61,444 bases of DNA from an uncultured Collinsella sp. (lineage in GTDB: Bacteria > Actinomycetota > Coriobacteriia > Coriobacteriales > Coriobacteriaceae). The DNA is taken from positions 1 to 61,444 of the forward strand of contig CABUBZ010000003.1 of the NCBI GenBank assembly GCA_902489945.1, read 5' to 3'. A model generated the notes under the pieces. That model was not told the DNA's origin and did no database searches. It was given only the letters and a program-made list of their open reading frames with translations. Of this stretch, positions 16,778-25,045 are shown piece by piece. Made by a program: the position numbers and the translations under genes. How positions within the stretch are numbered: the first letter of the stretch is position 1; each line of letters starts with the position of its first letter.

Positions 16778-18943
16778 CTATGCACGGGCGCATTCCGCAA
16801 CGTGCGAATCGAGCCATTCGATATCCTCGGCAAGATGTGCCACGCCCAGATGGTGTTCACCCGGACACACCTCGTGCCGCAGGCCATCTCTGCGACCCAG
16901 CAACTTGTAGGCATCGCGCACGATCTCGAGCTGCTCGCCAACATTTTTCAGCCCGCGCGAACCGTTCAGATGATCCTCCTCGCAGCTCTGCACCAACAGC
17001 GGGCGCGGTGCGATAAGCGAGGCGATGTCACCCATATCGAGCAGGCGCCACAGCCCCGGCACATAGTTGCAGCTGCAGTTGCCGTTGAGGTGCAGCAGCG
17101 AATCGTCGACACCGTACAGATAGCCCGAGACAAACGCCTTGCGCACGCGCGGGTCGAGCGCCGCCAGGTACAACGTCATGTATCCGCCGCCCGAAAAGCC
17201 AAAGCAGCCCAGGTCGTCCATGGCAATGTCGCCGCGCGCCTCCAGGTAATCGACCAGACGCATGTTGTCCCAGGCGTTGAGGCCCGCAACGGTAAGGCCC
17301 AGCGGCTCGGCCATGCGTGCCTGGTTCAGGCACGTGCCGCGCAGGAAGCTGTTCTCGTCATCGCCCTGGCCCTTCCAATCGCGACGGTATCCCCAGCCAC
17401 GGGCATCGGGGCAGACGGTCACATAGCCCATGCGTGCCAGGCGCAGACCGTAGTCGTAGTTGAACTTACGCACGGCATCGTCGACCGCCGGCACGCCCGT
17501 CACACCCGCAACACTTGCGGCGCCGGCGCCTTGGTGTCCATGCGGACAGATATAGCAGCGCTTGCAGCCGTGCGCATCGAGCTTGGGCGCCTGCGGCTCC
17601 AGCAGATAGAACGGCATCCAAACGTCGCGCTCCACTTGCAGCATCGCATGGGTGCGCACGATGCCGCCGGCAATCCGCACCCGATCGAGCTCGCGTACCT
17701 CAATCGGCACGCGATCCATAAGCGAGAAGCCCAACAGGTCAAACAGCCGAGCCCTCGTCGCAATCTGCCATGCTCCAAAGTCGCCAGACGTCGTGCCCTT
17801 AAACGCGGCGGAACGGCCCTCGCGCTTAAGACGGTCGCGAAACGCCGGTTCGTCTTCGTAATAGGTGTCAATGTGCACCGTGCGACCGCTATCGGAAAGA
17901 CTGGCGGTCTCCACAGCATCGCCCGAGCCGCCCTCGGGGTCCCAGCCGTCTGCACCGGCAAGCACCTGGTCGCGGGCGTACCGGGCAGCGGCCGCCGCAT
18001 CGAGCTCGCGGGCCCATGGCACCCAGCCGGCAGTATCGCCCGCCGGGCCATGCAAGATTGCGCCGGCGCAGCATGCACCCTCGCGCGCCGCCGGCTTATT
18101 CCAATCCCACCAGCCTTCGCGCTTGATATGTCGCCCCAGCCAGCAATCGATCAGCACAGTTTGCGCCCATTCGCGCCAAGGACGACCCAGGTAGACCGAA
18201 TCCGGCGCCACGTCATCCGGAGCTGTAAACGAACAACCATGAAACACGAATCCGTACGGCTCGCCTTTAGGCGTGGAGGCTGCCGTTACATACCCGTTGA
18301 CATCCATATCGCGATTGAGCGAGCGAATCTCGCACCCCTCAAAGTAGGCACGCGCGCCGCCAAAGATAAAGTCGACATCGCCCTCGATCCGGCAACGTCG
18401 AAAATACTGGCGCCCCACCCGGCGCGGCGCATACTGTTTGGGTCCTATAAACCCGCCCGGTTTGGCCTCATGCGGCGGCAGCGGACCCAAAAACAGCGTG
18501 TCTTGGTGTCCCGTAATGCAGCAGGCATCGACAACCAGACGGTCGCCATCAGCATACAGGGCAATCGCTTGACCGACCTCGCGCCCATCGCCCGCATCGT
18601 TTTCGATCGTGAGGTTTGCAAGCGTCGCGTCATCGGCATCGACCAGGACCGTATACGTGCGGAAGGTGCCGAGCGTGCCGTCGACGCCCGAGCCGTCCTC
18701 CGAAGGCATCTGCGCCGCAAGGCCGCCAACGATACGCACGCTGTCGGCCGTCTCTCCCTCAATCGTCACATGCGGGCGATGAATCTCGACCCGTTCGCGG
18801 TACTCACCCGGCTCGACGCGAATCATCACCGGTTGCTCGGCATCCGGATAGAGCTGATCGGCTGCCGCCAAGGCATCGGAAATCGTTGGATACGCTCCTG
18901 CCGCAGCCCTCGAAACGCGCAGCGTATAGATACTTTCGCTCAT
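16778..18943 (-). CDS. Pectin methylesterase (CE8) fused to an alpha/beta-hydrolase esterase
   Basis: The 721-residue protein joins two enzymes. Residues 1 to about 335 form a CE8 pectin methylesterase beta-helix with GHQDTLF (145-151), DFIFGGA (191-197) and GRPWREW (253-259), which hold the two catalytic Asp residues and the Arg. Residues about 355-721 form an alpha/beta hydrolase of the acetyl-xylan-esterase or abhydrolase_7 type. Its nucleophile is Ser584 in GFSGGG, with a likely acid in CEED (654-657) and His in GEHHLG (696-701). There is no signal peptide. Its start overlaps the upstream hydrolase stop (ATGA). It would remove methyl and possibly acetyl groups from imported oligogalacturonides. 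The second activity is not certain. Confidence 0.82.
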   Translation of the reverse strand: MSESIYTLRVSRAAAGAYPTISDALAAADQLYPDAEQPVMIRVEPGEYRERVEIHRPHVTIEGETADSVRIVGGLAAQMPSEDGSGVDGTLGTFRTYTVLVDADDATLANLTIENDAGDGREVGQAIALYADGDRLVVDACCITGHQDTLFLGPLPPHEAKPGGFIGPKQYAPRRVGRQYFRRCRIEGDVDFIFGGARAYFEGCEIRSLNRDMDVNGYVTAASTPKGEPYGFVFHGCSFTAPDDVAPDSVYLGRPWREWAQTVLIDCWLGRHIKREGWWDWNKPAAREGACCAGAILHGPAGDTAGWVPWARELDAAAAARYARDQVLAGADGWDPEGGSGDAVETASLSDSGRTVHIDTYYEDEPAFRDRLKREGRSAAFKGTTSGDFGAWQIATRARLFDLLGFSLMDRVPIEVRELDRVRIAGGIVRTHAMLQVERDVWMPFYLLEPQAPKLDAHGCKRCYICPHGHQGAGAASVAGVTGVPAVDDAVRKFNYDYGLRLARMGYVTVCPDARGWGYRRDWKGQGDDENSFLRGTCLNQARMAEPLGLTVAGLNAWDNMRLVDYLEARGDIAMDDLGCFGFSGGGYMTLYLAALDPRVRKAFVSGYLYGVDDSLLHLNGNCSCNYVPGLWRLLDMGDIASLIAPRPLLVQSCEEDHLNGSRGLKNVGEQLEIVRDAYKLLGRRDGLRHEVCPGEHHLGVAHLAEDIEWLDSHVAECARA

Positions 18944-19749
18944 CGTCCATCACGCTCCCATGCAACGAACTGTTCAGGCCAGCCCTGAACTTGTGGCTGA
19001 ATATGCTCGGCGCAGCCCTTAAATGCCGTTTGGGCTGTGGCGAGCGATGCCCCGTGCTTTCCATGCGGAAAGACATGTAGGCTAAAGCCAATCCCGTGGT
19101 CGGCAAGAGCCTGCGCAAGAAGGAGGCTATTTTGAACTGGCACCGATACATCCTCGGCGGTATGCCACAAGAACGTACGGGGGAAGCCCTCGCCCACCAT
19201 ATTCTCAATCGACAACTTTTGAGCCAAAGCGCCATCGGCACCCGTTAGGTATTCAAACGAACCACGATGAGCATAGGCCCCCGAGCTTACGACCGGATAG
19301 CCCAAGCAAAGTGTGTCAGGCCGAATCGACTCAGGCGATGCCGCGATCGACTCTGCAAGCCAGGATTGGTCCCAAAGCGCCCCGAGCAAGCCAACCAGAT
19401 GCCCACCGGCCGAAAAACCCATAACCGTAATCCGATCAGGATCGACACAGTACTCTGCCGCATGGCTTCGGACGGTATCGACCGCCCGCGCGAGTTCTTG
19501 CAATGCCAGCGGATAGACAGCCGGAGCAACCGAATAGTTCAGTACAAACGCTTGGTAGCCCATCGCCAACAAACGGAGCGCTACCGGCTCGCCTTCGCGC
19601 GGCGAAACGTGATCGTAGCCGCCTCCTGGCACGACCACAACTGCAGGCAGCGGTTTTAAAGCATAAGCATCTTCGGTCGGGGCAAAAACATAAGACGTAA
19701 TCGTGGCAGACGAGCCATCGACCCCGACAGGAATCGTTTTATTGAGCAT
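18940..19749 (-). CDS. Alpha/beta hydrolase, carbohydrate-esterase-like
   Basis: This 269-residue alpha/beta hydrolase resembles Aes/BD-FAE-type esterases found next to plant-polysaccharide enzymes. It has an oxyanion-hole segment, VVPGGGYDHVS, nucleophile Ser in GFSAGGHL, and a later Asp/His pair in HTAEDVSVPV and FPHGKHGAS. No signal peptide is present. The ATG at 19749 is preceded by AAAGGG; the 17-residue upstream extension is rejected. It overlaps the CE8 fusion by four bases. An acetyl- or feruloyl-type esterase acting on pectin fragments is likely but not proven. Confidence 0.75.
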   Translation of the reverse strand: MLNKTIPVGVDGSSATITSYVFAPTEDAYALKPLPAVVVVPGGGYDHVSPREGEPVALRLLAMGYQAFVLNYSVAPAVYPLALQELARAVDTVRSHAAEYCVDPDRITVMGFSAGGHLVGLLGALWDQSWLAESIAASPESIRPDTLCLGYPVVSSGAYAHRGSFEYLTGADGALAQKLSIENMVGEGFPRTFLWHTAEDVSVPVQNSLLLAQALADHGIGFSLHVFPHGKHGASLATAQTAFKGCAEHIQPQVQGWPEQFVAWERDGR

Positions 19750-19853
19750 GTATTCCCTTTCACCATGATGCGTAGCGCAGCGCACACGGCCGTATCGCAC
19801 AAGGGCTGCATTGCCGATTTATCCGACAATGCAGCCCTGGTCATCAACCCGAG

Positions 19854-21449
19854 TTAGGAACGGACAACCTTGTCGACGTTCTGGAGCTGCAGTTCCTCGC
19901 CGTCCTGGCCCTCGATCACCACATTTTGCAGGTCGAGTACCTTGACGTTTTGCGCGATGATGCCCTGGCGCACCATGGGCTCAACGCCGCAGGCCATGGC
20001 CGGGACAAAGGGCTCGGCATCCGGCGCGAAGGTCACGTGGACATCCCGGAACGTCAGGCGCGTCACTTTGCTCTCGGGCAGGCCCGTGATGTAAGCAGCA
20101 GCCGCGTGGCAGTTAGTAGCCTCGATATCACAAAACGTCGTGGCACCAAAGCCAGGTGTGCGGTCGTCGACGGGCAGCGTCTCGCGAGACTGCACGTAAT
20201 CGGTCTTGCCGTCCTTGTCGCAGAAGTAGAAGGAGTTGACCACGAAGGGCGTGAGCACCTCGTCCATGCGAATGTGCTCAAAGGTAATGCCCTCGTTGAC
20301 GGCATCCTTGCCGCGCCCGCGGCGGGTCTTGACGCGCAGGCCGCGGTCGGTGCGCTCAAAGAGGCACTTGCTCACGGTAAGGTCCTTGATGCCGCCGGCA
20401 GCCTCTGAACCCAGGACCACGGCGCCGTGACCATCGTGCATGTAGCAGTGAGAGATCAGCACGTCGTGCGTAGCGGGACGAAGCTCGGGCTCAATGCCCA
20501 GCTTGCCGCTCTTGATGGCGATGCAGTCGTCGCCCACCGAGAACTGACAACCAAGGATGCGGACAAAGCCGCAGCTCTCGGGATCGAAACCGTCGGTGTT
20601 GTGGGAGTTCTTGGGACCCTCGATCGACAGGCAAAGCGCGTCGACATGCTCGCACAGGATGGGATGGATATTCCACGCCGGGCTGTTGCGCACGGTGAAG
20701 CCGGCCAAGCTCACGTTCTCACACTCGGATAGGAAGATCATGCGCGGGCGGGCGACCTCGCGGCCCTCCTCCGGGCGGAAGATGTTCTTAAAGTCCTTGT
20801 TCCACCAGTTGTCCTCGGCAAAATCAGTCTGACCGTCGATCGCGCCGCGACCATAGATGCACACGTCGTGCACGCTCAGACCCGTAAAGGTAGAGCAGTA
20901 GGTCGAGAAGCTCTCACCCTCCCAGCGGCCCAGGGGCAGCATATCGGTGCCGGCATACCCGGCGCCCTCGTTGCCCGTGACCGTGCCCGGAATGTAGGCA
21001 AGCGAGGCACGATCGTGGCGGGCTAGCAGCACCGCTCCCTCGGCGAGCTCGATGTTGATATTGCTCTTAAGGAAGAGAGACTTGATGCGATAACTACCGG
21101 CGGGGATCAGCACGCGACCACCCTTGGGGCAAGCCATGATGGCAGCCTGGATGTTGGTGGTGTCATCATGCTCGGCATCGCCCTTGGCGCCACAGTCGCG
21201 AACGTTGATGGTAAAGGGCTCAGCCGGCGTGGTGACACCTACGCTCAGCTCACGCTCGCCACAGACAAAACGGACCAGGTTGCGCTTGCCGGGGGTCAGG
21301 CCGTCGACATAGGTCTCGACCGTATTCGTGGTACCAGCGGGCTCGTCGTTGACAAAGATCTCCCACGTATCGGCGCAGGTAAAGTAACCGCCGTCGTCAA
21401 GCTCAATCACGGCCGCACGGGCGTTGCGCCAGATTACGTTCGTCTCCAT
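19854..21449 (-). CDS. GH28 polygalacturonase (probably exo-acting)
   Basis: The 531-residue protein is a right-handed beta-helix GH28 enzyme that hydrolyses alpha-1,4-galacturonan. All family motifs are present in order: NTDGFDPES, GDDCIAIKSG, DGHGAVVLGSE and RGLRVKTRRGRG. An N-terminal beta-sandwich (about residues 1-80) precedes the helix, as in exo-polygalacturonases from gut bacteria. No signal peptide is seen, so cytoplasmic action on imported oligogalacturonides is likely. The ATG at 21449 has GAGGGAG upstream. It lies 115 bases after the transporter gene, beyond a strong hairpin. Confidence 0.9.
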   Translation of the reverse strand: METNVIWRNARAAVIELDDGGYFTCADTWEIFVNDEPAGTTNTVETYVDGLTPGKRNLVRFVCGERELSVGVTTPAEPFTINVRDCGAKGDAEHDDTTNIQAAIMACPKGGRVLIPAGSYRIKSLFLKSNINIELAEGAVLLARHDRASLAYIPGTVTGNEGAGYAGTDMLPLGRWEGESFSTYCSTFTGLSVHDVCIYGRGAIDGQTDFAEDNWWNKDFKNIFRPEEGREVARPRMIFLSECENVSLAGFTVRNSPAWNIHPILCEHVDALCLSIEGPKNSHNTDGFDPESCGFVRILGCQFSVGDDCIAIKSGKLGIEPELRPATHDVLISHCYMHDGHGAVVLGSEAAGGIKDLTVSKCLFERTDRGLRVKTRRGRGKDAVNEGITFEHIRMDEVLTPFVVNSFYFCDKDGKTDYVQSRETLPVDDRTPGFGATTFCDIEATNCHAAAAYITGLPESKVTRLTFRDVHVTFAPDAEPFVPAMACGVEPMVRQGIIAQNVKVLDLQNVVIEGQDGEELQLQNVDKVVRS

Positions 21450-21497
21450 GGGTTTCTCCCTCAAAAAGATGCTCTAAAGGCAAATTGTACGCTGTTG

Positions 21498-21540
21498 AAA
21501 AAGGGCCGTGCCTGCCGGCGGAATTCCGGTGGCACGGCCC
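21498..21540 (-). terminator. Terminator/attenuator between transporter and GH28
   Basis: On the minus strand GGGCCGTGCC and GGCACGGCCC form a long stem, with an inner CGGAATTCCG palindrome, followed by TTTTT. It lies shortly after the GPH transporter stop, so GH28 and later genes may depend on read-through or their own promoter. Confidence 0.85.
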
Positions 21541-21564
21541 TGTGATTTGGACGATATGTCGGCC

Positions 21565-23124
21565 TTACTCGGCGGGAGTTACGCTACCGTCCTGGAAGCC
21601 AACGTTGTTGTGGGCAAAGCAGTCCTCGTACTTAAAGCCGGAGAGCTCCTCGCAAAGCGCCTTGACCTCGGGCTTGACGTCGGCCATCTTGCCACCCTCC
21701 TTGACTCGGTGAATCTCGTCGCAAAGGACGTCGCACTGCTCCTTGTCGATCTTGATACCGCGGGCAAGGACGGCTGCAAGCAGGAAGAAGCCGGCGCAGC
21801 CGATGATCATGTAGCCGCAGATATACAGAGGCACGGTAGCGGGCTGGGTCACGGCGTCGCTATTGCCGGCGGTCTGAATGAAGCCGGAGGCAGCAAGGAC
21901 GATAGCCCACACGTTGACGGCGATAGCCTGGGCGATCTGCTGGCAGAGCTGCTGCGCGGAGCTGTAGATGCCCTCGCGACGACGCAGGGTGATGAGCTCA
22001 TCGACATCGGGGATGTAGTTGAGCAGAACATCGGGCAGGTACTGGAAGCCAACGTAGAAGAACTTCCAGATGGCGAAGATGATGGGGTAGGCGATCATGG
22101 CGATGGCGACCGTGGAGGTGCCGTTAATCTGACCAAAGGCGAAGTAGTTGTAGGCAATGATGCACGCAGCGCAACCGACATTTGCGAGGTACCAAGACTT
22201 GTGGAAGCCCTTCTTGGCCATGAGGGCGACCCAGATGGCGGTGCAGACGATAGCGACGACCTTGCCAGGCATCTCCATCACGGACTCGTAGGACTTAGGA
22301 ATCTGCAGGCAGTAGACGATGAAGAAGGACAGGCAGGCAGACCAGCAGGCAGCAGCGAGCTTCGTGGAGACCTGTGCATACAGGACCTTGCGGAAGGACT
22401 TGTTGCGGAAGGTGGAGATAACGTCGATGAAGAACTTCTTGATACCCTCGCCGACGCTCTCGATCTTCTCCTGAGCGACCTCCTCGGGGGTGTGCTCCCA
22501 CGTGGACAGGTACACGCAGAGCAGCGAGATTGCCATGACCGAAGCGTTGATCGTAGCGATGATGAAGTAGCTAAACGGGTTGGTCTCGCCGAAGGTGCCA
22601 AAGCCAAAGCCGACGAGTGCTGCCATCAGGAAGCCGGCGGCGTTACCAAAGAGATGCTTGTAGCCGGTAAGGTACGTACGCTCCTTAAAGTCGTCGGTCA
22701 TCTCGATGGTAAGCGGCGACAGGTTGGCGGTGCAGAACGTGTACGCGACGTTGTAGATCAGGTACAGCACAAAGTAGTACGGGAAGCCAAACGGCGTAGC
22801 CACGAAGATGAGCGGCTCGGCGATCATCATCGGGATGGCCAGCAAGATCCAGAAACGACGACGACCAAAGATGCGGCCAATCTTGGTGGCATAGAAGTTA
22901 TCGGCCACAAAGCCCATCAGCGGGCAAAGAATGGCGTTGACATAGATGGCAAACGAGCTGATCAGTGCAGCCTCGCCTGCGGACAGGCCACACTCCGTGG
23001 ACAGGAACAGCACCATGTAGCTGTGCGTAAAGGTCAGGGCACCGGAATTGAGCATACCGCCCATACCAAAGCCCAAGCGCGTCCAGAATGTGATCTTACG
23101 CTTTTTTCCGATCTTATTAGTCAT
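21565..23124 (-). CDS. GPH-family (MelB-type) sugar:cation symporter, probable oligogalacturonide importer
   Basis: This 519-residue protein has about 12 membrane helices and the GPH-family features: a basic loop (ATKIGRIFGRRRFW), PLTIEMTDDFKERTYLTGYKH after helix 4, and IPDVDELITLRRREGIYSSAQQL. It extends about 60 residues beyond the last helix. Relatives import oligogalacturonides or rhamnogalacturonides with Na+ or H+. The ATG at 23124 follows AGAGGGAG; the 17-residue extension upstream is rejected. LacI-type palindromes lie upstream at 23202, 23242 and 23363. Substrate is inferred from the surrounding enzymes. Confidence 0.83.
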   Translation of the reverse strand: MTNKIGKKRKITFWTRLGFGMGGMLNSGALTFTHSYMVLFLSTECGLSAGEAALISSFAIYVNAILCPLMGFVADNFYATKIGRIFGRRRFWILLAIPMMIAEPLIFVATPFGFPYYFVLYLIYNVAYTFCTANLSPLTIEMTDDFKERTYLTGYKHLFGNAAGFLMAALVGFGFGTFGETNPFSYFIIATINASVMAISLLCVYLSTWEHTPEEVAQEKIESVGEGIKKFFIDVISTFRNKSFRKVLYAQVSTKLAAACWSACLSFFIVYCLQIPKSYESVMEMPGKVVAIVCTAIWVALMAKKGFHKSWYLANVGCAACIIAYNYFAFGQINGTSTVAIAMIAYPIIFAIWKFFYVGFQYLPDVLLNYIPDVDELITLRRREGIYSSAQQLCQQIAQAIAVNVWAIVLAASGFIQTAGNSDAVTQPATVPLYICGYMIIGCAGFFLLAAVLARGIKIDKEQCDVLCDEIHRVKEGGKMADVKPEVKALCEELSGFKYEDCFAHNNVGFQDGSVTPAE

Positions 23125-23199
23125 CGAGCTCCCTCTCTTTTCTCGATTGTCTTGTAACAAGACAGTTGAGTCCACACTGACATCTGTCTGCCCAGCGTT

Positions 23200-23378
23200 C
23201 AGGGTGAACGTTTAGTTAGATTATGCGCGATTGCTTACGACAGGTGAACGTTCACTTGAATAATATCCTTGAACGGTCGATTTTTACCGCTGAACGGACA
23301 CAATTGAGATCCTCACACCTATTTTCTGCTGGTAAAGGTGCCATGCTGGACAGCCATGAGATAGGTGAACGTTTATCA
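23200..23378. promoter_or_regulatory. LacI-type operators upstream of the GPH transporter
   Basis: Three related sites are visible: GGGTGAACGTTTAG from 23202, AGGTGAACGTTCACTT at 23242-23257 and AGGTGAACGTTTATC at 23363-23377. The middle one is the best palindrome. The 23125-23479 gap holds these sites and the uxaA terminator but no gene. Confidence 0.7.
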
Positions 23379-23411
23379 GACATACCAACATATTCACTTA
23401 ACCATGAAACG

Positions 23412-23445
23412 AAAAGGCCCCGCCGGGAACACTCCCGATGGGGCC
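23412..23445 (-). terminator. Intrinsic terminator after uxaA
   Basis: On the minus strand GGCCCCATCGGGA and TCCCGGCGGGGCC form a stem with a GTGT loop, followed by TTTTC. It lies 35 bases after the uxaA stop. Confidence 0.85.
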
Positions 23446-23479
23446 GATGACATAGCGCTACGCTTGGGTGCATTTGCCA

Positions 23480-24964
23480 CTACAGGCAGACGCCGTCCTT
23501 CCAGATACTGATCTCGTGACAGCCACGGCGCTCAGCACTCGTGAGCTTACCGCTCGCCGTCTCCAGCACCAGCTGGTACAGATCGTGGGCAGCCTCGTCG
23601 AGCGTGCGCTCACCCGTGGCAATCACGCCAGCGTTAAAGTCCATCCAGTTGGCCTTGTGGTCGCACAAACGCTGATTGGTGAACACCTTGAGGGTAGGCG
23701 CCGGCGCGCCAAACGGTGTGCCGCGGCCGGTCGAGAACAGAATCACGTGGCAGCCGGCAGCCGTCAACGCCGTGGTGGATACCATGTCGTTGCCCGGACC
23801 GCACAGCATGTTCAGGCCGTGTTTATTTGCCTGGCCGGCATACGGCAGCACGTCGACGATGGGGGCAGATCCGCCCTTTTGCACGCAGCCGCAGCTCTTG
23901 TCCTCGAGCGTGGTAATACCGCCGTCCTTGTTGCCGGGACTCGGGTTCTCATAAACGACCTCGCCGTGGCTAATAAAGTAGTCCTTAAATCCATTGAGCA
24001 TGTCGGAGGCAGCGTTAAAGACCTGCTCGTTCTCGCAACGGTCGAGCAGGATGCTCTCCGCGCCAAACATCTCGGGCACCTCGGTAAGCACCGACGTGCC
24101 GCCACGGGCGACGACCATATCGCTCACGCGACCGATCGTGGGGTTGGCGGTAATGCCCGAAAGACCGTCGGAGCCGCCACACTTAAGACCAATGACCAGC
24201 TCGGAGGCCGGAATGGGCTCGCGCTTGGACTGCTTTGCCAGGTCTGCCAGCTCGGCCAGAATCTTGTGGCCCTCGATTTGCTCGTCGGCTACATCCTGGC
24301 AGGTGAGAAAACGAACGCGCTCGTGATCGAAGTCACCGAGCTCGTCGAGCACCTGCTGATGCGTGCAGTTCTCGCAACCGAGCGACAGGAACAGCACGCC
24401 CGCGGCATTTGCGTGACGCGACAGTGCCACCAGCAGACGACGGGTCTGGGCATGGTCGGCGCCGGTCTGCGAGCAACCGAACGGATGCGGGAAGTAGTAG
24501 ACGCCCTCCAGCGAGCCATCGACCAGATCCTGGGCCTGCTCGCACATGGCACGGGCGACTTCGTTGACACAGCCGACCGTGGGGATGATCCACAGCTCGT
24601 TGCGCGTCGCGGCACGACCGTCGGCGCGGCGGAACCCCATAAAGGTCTCGGGCTCAACCGGCTCAACGACCGGATGTGTGGGGTTGTAGATATACTCGAC
24701 CTCGCCCGAAAGGTTGGTCTTCACATTGTGCGTGTGGAGCCACTGACCGGGCTGGACATCGCCCGTCACATGACCGATAGGAAGGCCGTACTTAATGACG
24801 TCCTCGCCGGCGGCAATCGAGCGCACAGCCATCTTGTGGCCTTGCGGAATATCCTCTGCGGCCACGACCTCGCCCACCCCGGGAACCGCGACGGCAGTGC
24901 CCTTGGCAAGCGGCGACAGCGCAACGATCACGTTATCGGCCGGATTGATCTGGATAGTATTCAT
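23480..24964 (-). CDS. uxaA: Altronate dehydratase (UxaA family)
   Basis: UxaA dehydrates D-altronate to 2-keto-3-deoxygluconate in the galacturonate pathway. The 494-residue protein has the usual two parts: an N-terminal SAF-like domain (about 10-75, ending GQWLHTHNVKTNL) and a catalytic region. The latter holds GFRRADGRAATRNELWIIPTVGCVN, GCSQTGADHAQTRRLL, GCENC and IGLKCGGSDGLSGITANP. AGGA precedes the ATG. It is the last gene of uxaCBA, 81 bases after uxaB. A GC-rich hairpin, GACGCGGGC...GCCCGCGTC, lies in that gap and could reduce downstream expression. Confidence 0.92.
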   Translation of the reverse strand: MNTIQINPADNVIVALSPLAKGTAVAVPGVGEVVAAEDIPQGHKMAVRSIAAGEDVIKYGLPIGHVTGDVQPGQWLHTHNVKTNLSGEVEYIYNPTHPVVEPVEPETFMGFRRADGRAATRNELWIIPTVGCVNEVARAMCEQAQDLVDGSLEGVYYFPHPFGCSQTGADHAQTRRLLVALSRHANAAGVLFLSLGCENCTHQQVLDELGDFDHERVRFLTCQDVADEQIEGHKILAELADLAKQSKREPIPASELVIGLKCGGSDGLSGITANPTIGRVSDMVVARGGTSVLTEVPEMFGAESILLDRCENEQVFNAASDMLNGFKDYFISHGEVVYENPSPGNKDGGITTLEDKSCGCVQKGGSAPIVDVLPYAGQANKHGLNMLCGPGNDMVSTTALTAAGCHVILFSTGRGTPFGAPAPTLKVFTNQRLCDHKANWMDFNAGVIATGERTLDEAAHDLYQLVLETASGKLTSAERRGCHEISIWKDGVCL

Positions 24965-25045
24965 TACAAATGGTCCTAACCCTACAGGTTGAGCAGAAGT
25001 CGAGACGCGGGCACGCCGTCCCGCGCCCGCGTCTGCGCCGGAAAT

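Noticed and set aside
16076..18988. 970-codon open frame on the plus strand
   Set aside because: It is the antisense shadow of the SGNH and CE8-fusion genes, whose motifs and ribosome binding sites are clear on the minus strand.
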